This document shows positions 57,852-59,032 of a stretch of 59,032 nt of DNA, one piece after another. How positions within the stretch are numbered: position 1 is the stretch's first letter; each line of letters opens with the position of its first letter. The position numbers and the translations under genes are program-made. The DNA lies in NCBI RefSeq assembly GCF_000430885.1, contig NZ_AUMW01000024.1, forward strand, positions 1-59,032, written 5' to 3'. This stretch comes from Desulfotruncus alcoholivorax DSM 16058 (GTDB lineage: Bacteria; Bacillota; Desulfotomaculia; Desulfotomaculales; Desulfallaceae). Under the pieces are notes generated by a model. It was not told the origin of the DNA. It was given only the letters and a program-made list of their open reading frames with translations, and searched no databases.

Positions 57852-59032
57852 ATGTCCAAAATAATCAGGGTCAATATGACTCAAAAAGAGGTAAAGTTTG
57901 AAGAAGTTGCGGACAAGTATGCCTCCCTGGGCGGCCGTGCCCTGACCTCACAAATTATAGCCGGCGAAGTGCCCCCCACCTGTGACGCCCTGGGACCGTT
58001 CAACAAACTGGTAATCGCCCCGGGCCTGCTGACCGGCACCAGCGCACCCTCCTCCGGCCGCTTGTCGGTAGGGGGCAAGAGCCCGCTGACCGGCGGCATC
58101 AAAGAAGCCAACGCCGGCGGTATAACCTCGCAGAAATTAGCCAACCTGGGCATTAAAGCCATAATCATCGAAGGCAAACCGACAGATCAAGAATTCTCAA
58201 TGCTGAAAATCACCCCTGACGGAGTGGAAATACTGCCCGCAGGCGACCTGGCCGGCAAAGGCACCTACGAAGTCACCTCCCTCTGCCGCCGGCGTTACGG
58301 CGACAAAGTAGCCGTCATCACCATCGGCCCCGCCGGCGAAATGCTGATGCCGTCCGCCGGAGTCACCAACAACGACAGCGACGGCAACAGCAGCCGCTAC
58401 GCCGGGCGTGGCGGGCTGGGCGCCGTCATGGGCTCCAAGGGATTAAAAGCCATCGTCGTTGACTGCCCCAAAACCTTCGACGCGCCGGTTGCCGACCCCG
58501 AGCGGTTTAAAGCCGCAGCTAAAAAATTCGCCAAAATACTTTTGGACCACCCCGTCTGCGGGCAGGGTCTCCCTTCCTACGGCACCAACGTGCTGATGAA
58601 CATCATCAACGAAGCCGGTACACTGCCCACCCGCAACTTTAGATTCGGCCGTTTCGACAAGGCCGCCGAAGTCAGCGGCGAAAAGCTGGCCGAAGTAGCC
58701 ACGGCCCGGGGCGGCAAAGCCACCCACGCCTGCCATCCCGGCTGCGTGATGCGCTGCTCCAACGTCTACCCCATGCCGGACGGCAAAGTTTGCGCCCCCA
58801 TCGAATACGAAACCGCCTGGTGCTTCGGCCCCAACCTGGAGATCGGCGACCTGGACGTGGTGGCCAAGCTGAACTACATCTGCAACGATGTGGGCCTCGA
58901 TACCATTGAAGCGGGCTGTACCCTGGGCGTTTTAATGGAAGCCGGGGTAATCCCCTTCGGCGACGGCCGGGCTGCCATTGCCGCGCTGGAAGAAGTGGCC
59001 AAAGGCACTCCGCTGGGCCGGGTTATCGGCGG
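57852..59032 (+). CDS. aor: Aldehyde:ferredoxin oxidoreductase family protein (incomplete, runs off the end)
   Basis: ATG 57852 with AAAGGAGG upstream; open to the window end (393 codons seen). AOR blocks: MSKIIRVNMTQKEVKFEEV, LVIAPGLLTGTSAPSSGRLS, KEANAGGITSQKLANLG, YAGRGGLGAVMGSKGLKAIV and the cluster cysteines CHPGCVMRCSNVY (about residue 296). It differs clearly from the AOR at 30553, so the two are distant paralogues. Codon use is strikingly C-ending compared with neighbours, suggesting high expression. Controlled by the riboswitch just upstream. Expected total length is about 580-640 residues. Confidence 0.88.
   Translation, partial: MSKIIRVNMTQKEVKFEEVADKYASLGGRALTSQIIAGEVPPTCDALGPFNKLVIAPGLLTGTSAPSSGRLSVGGKSPLTGGIKEANAGGITSQKLANLGIKAIIIEGKPTDQEFSMLKITPDGVEILPAGDLAGKGTYEVTSLCRRRYGDKVAVITIGPAGEMLMPSAGVTNNDSDGNSSRYAGRGGLGAVMGSKGLKAIVVDCPKTFDAPVADPERFKAAAKKFAKILLDHPVCGQGLPSYGTNVLMNIINEAGTLPTRNFRFGRFDKAAEVSGEKLAEVATARGGKATHACHPGCVMRCSNVYPMPDGKVCAPIEYETAWCFGPNLEIGDLDVVAKLNYICNDVGLDTIEAGCTLGVLMEAGVIPFGDGRAAIAALEEVAKGTPLGRVIG

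Overview
The window looks like a chromosome segment of a strictly anaerobic, spore-forming Firmicute of the Peptococcaceae / Desulfotomaculum-Pelotomaculum type. This is inferred from gene content: tungsten-type aldehyde:ferredoxin oxidoreductases, CotF-like spore coat proteins, DegS/DegU, FakA/FakB, L,D-transpeptidase, ComEA/ComEC, Gram-positive Shine-Dalgarno sites (GGAGG) with many TTG/GTG starts, and intermediate GC. No species name can be read from the sequence alone.

Layout. 1-1.5 kb: tail of an IS110-family transposase, then a condensation-domain protein whose 5' end appears lost. 1.5-5.6 kb: a stripped-down integrative element (Tn916-type Orf7-like sigma factor, Orf8-like HTH protein, a structured non-coding block, excisionase, tyrosine integrase) between tRNA fragments, next to an intact tRNA-Leu(CAA). 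5.9-10 kb: ECF sigma/anti-sigma pair, NifU-like scaffold, omega-amidase-like nitrilase, YchF GTPase. 10.3-20.1 kb: a Tad/Flp pilus locus (two Flp-type pilins, prepilin peptidase, TadE, TadG-like, CpaB, CpaE, CpaF/TadA, TadB, TadC) followed by a DUF192 protein and a HAMP/coiled-coil sensor; DegU/DegS-type genes and an L,D-transpeptidase lie downstream on the other strand. 23-30.6 kb: an hflX remnant, two small coat proteins, a FAD oxidoreductase, FakA/FakB, a split LysO exporter, a DUF6941-type protein, and a NodI/NodJ-type ABC exporter. 30.5-36.4 kb: AOR plus ferredoxin, nitronate monooxygenase, gamma-carbonic anhydrase, heme O synthase and a Crp/Fnr regulator. 36.5-49 kb: SWIM/SNF2 helicase, TauE-type transporter operon, CitE-like lyase, ComEA, YeiH-type transporter, DUF169 protein, ComEC. 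49-57.5 kb: a 1887-residue hybrid histidine kinase with its own receiver protein, UPF0210/UPF0237 proteins and an orphan LarC C-terminal domain. 57.5 kb to the end: a molybdenum/tungsten-cofactor riboswitch controlling a second AOR gene that runs off the window.

The most interesting non-coding structure is a set of three helically phased dyads, TGTC(A/G)-N6-(N)GACA, repeated every 22-23 bp, found twice: upstream of the TauE operon (39888-39948) and upstream of the DUF169 gene (45556-45617). The 5-N6-5 geometry is that of Crp/Fnr-family operators, but the half-site is CooA-like (TGTC) rather than CRP-like (TGTGA). A Crp/Fnr protein encoded at 35679-36386 has a recognition helix containing SRQTV, which resembles that of CooA, but lacks the CooA heme-ligand region. 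I infer, without proof, that it or a paralogue drives a local regulon of transport and DUF169 functions.

Other notable points are a tyrosine integrase with a tandemly duplicated core-binding domain, the riboswitch, a second unlisted mini-pilin gene, a 30-bp direct repeat bracketing the SNF2 gene, and several small genes of 34-55 codons.
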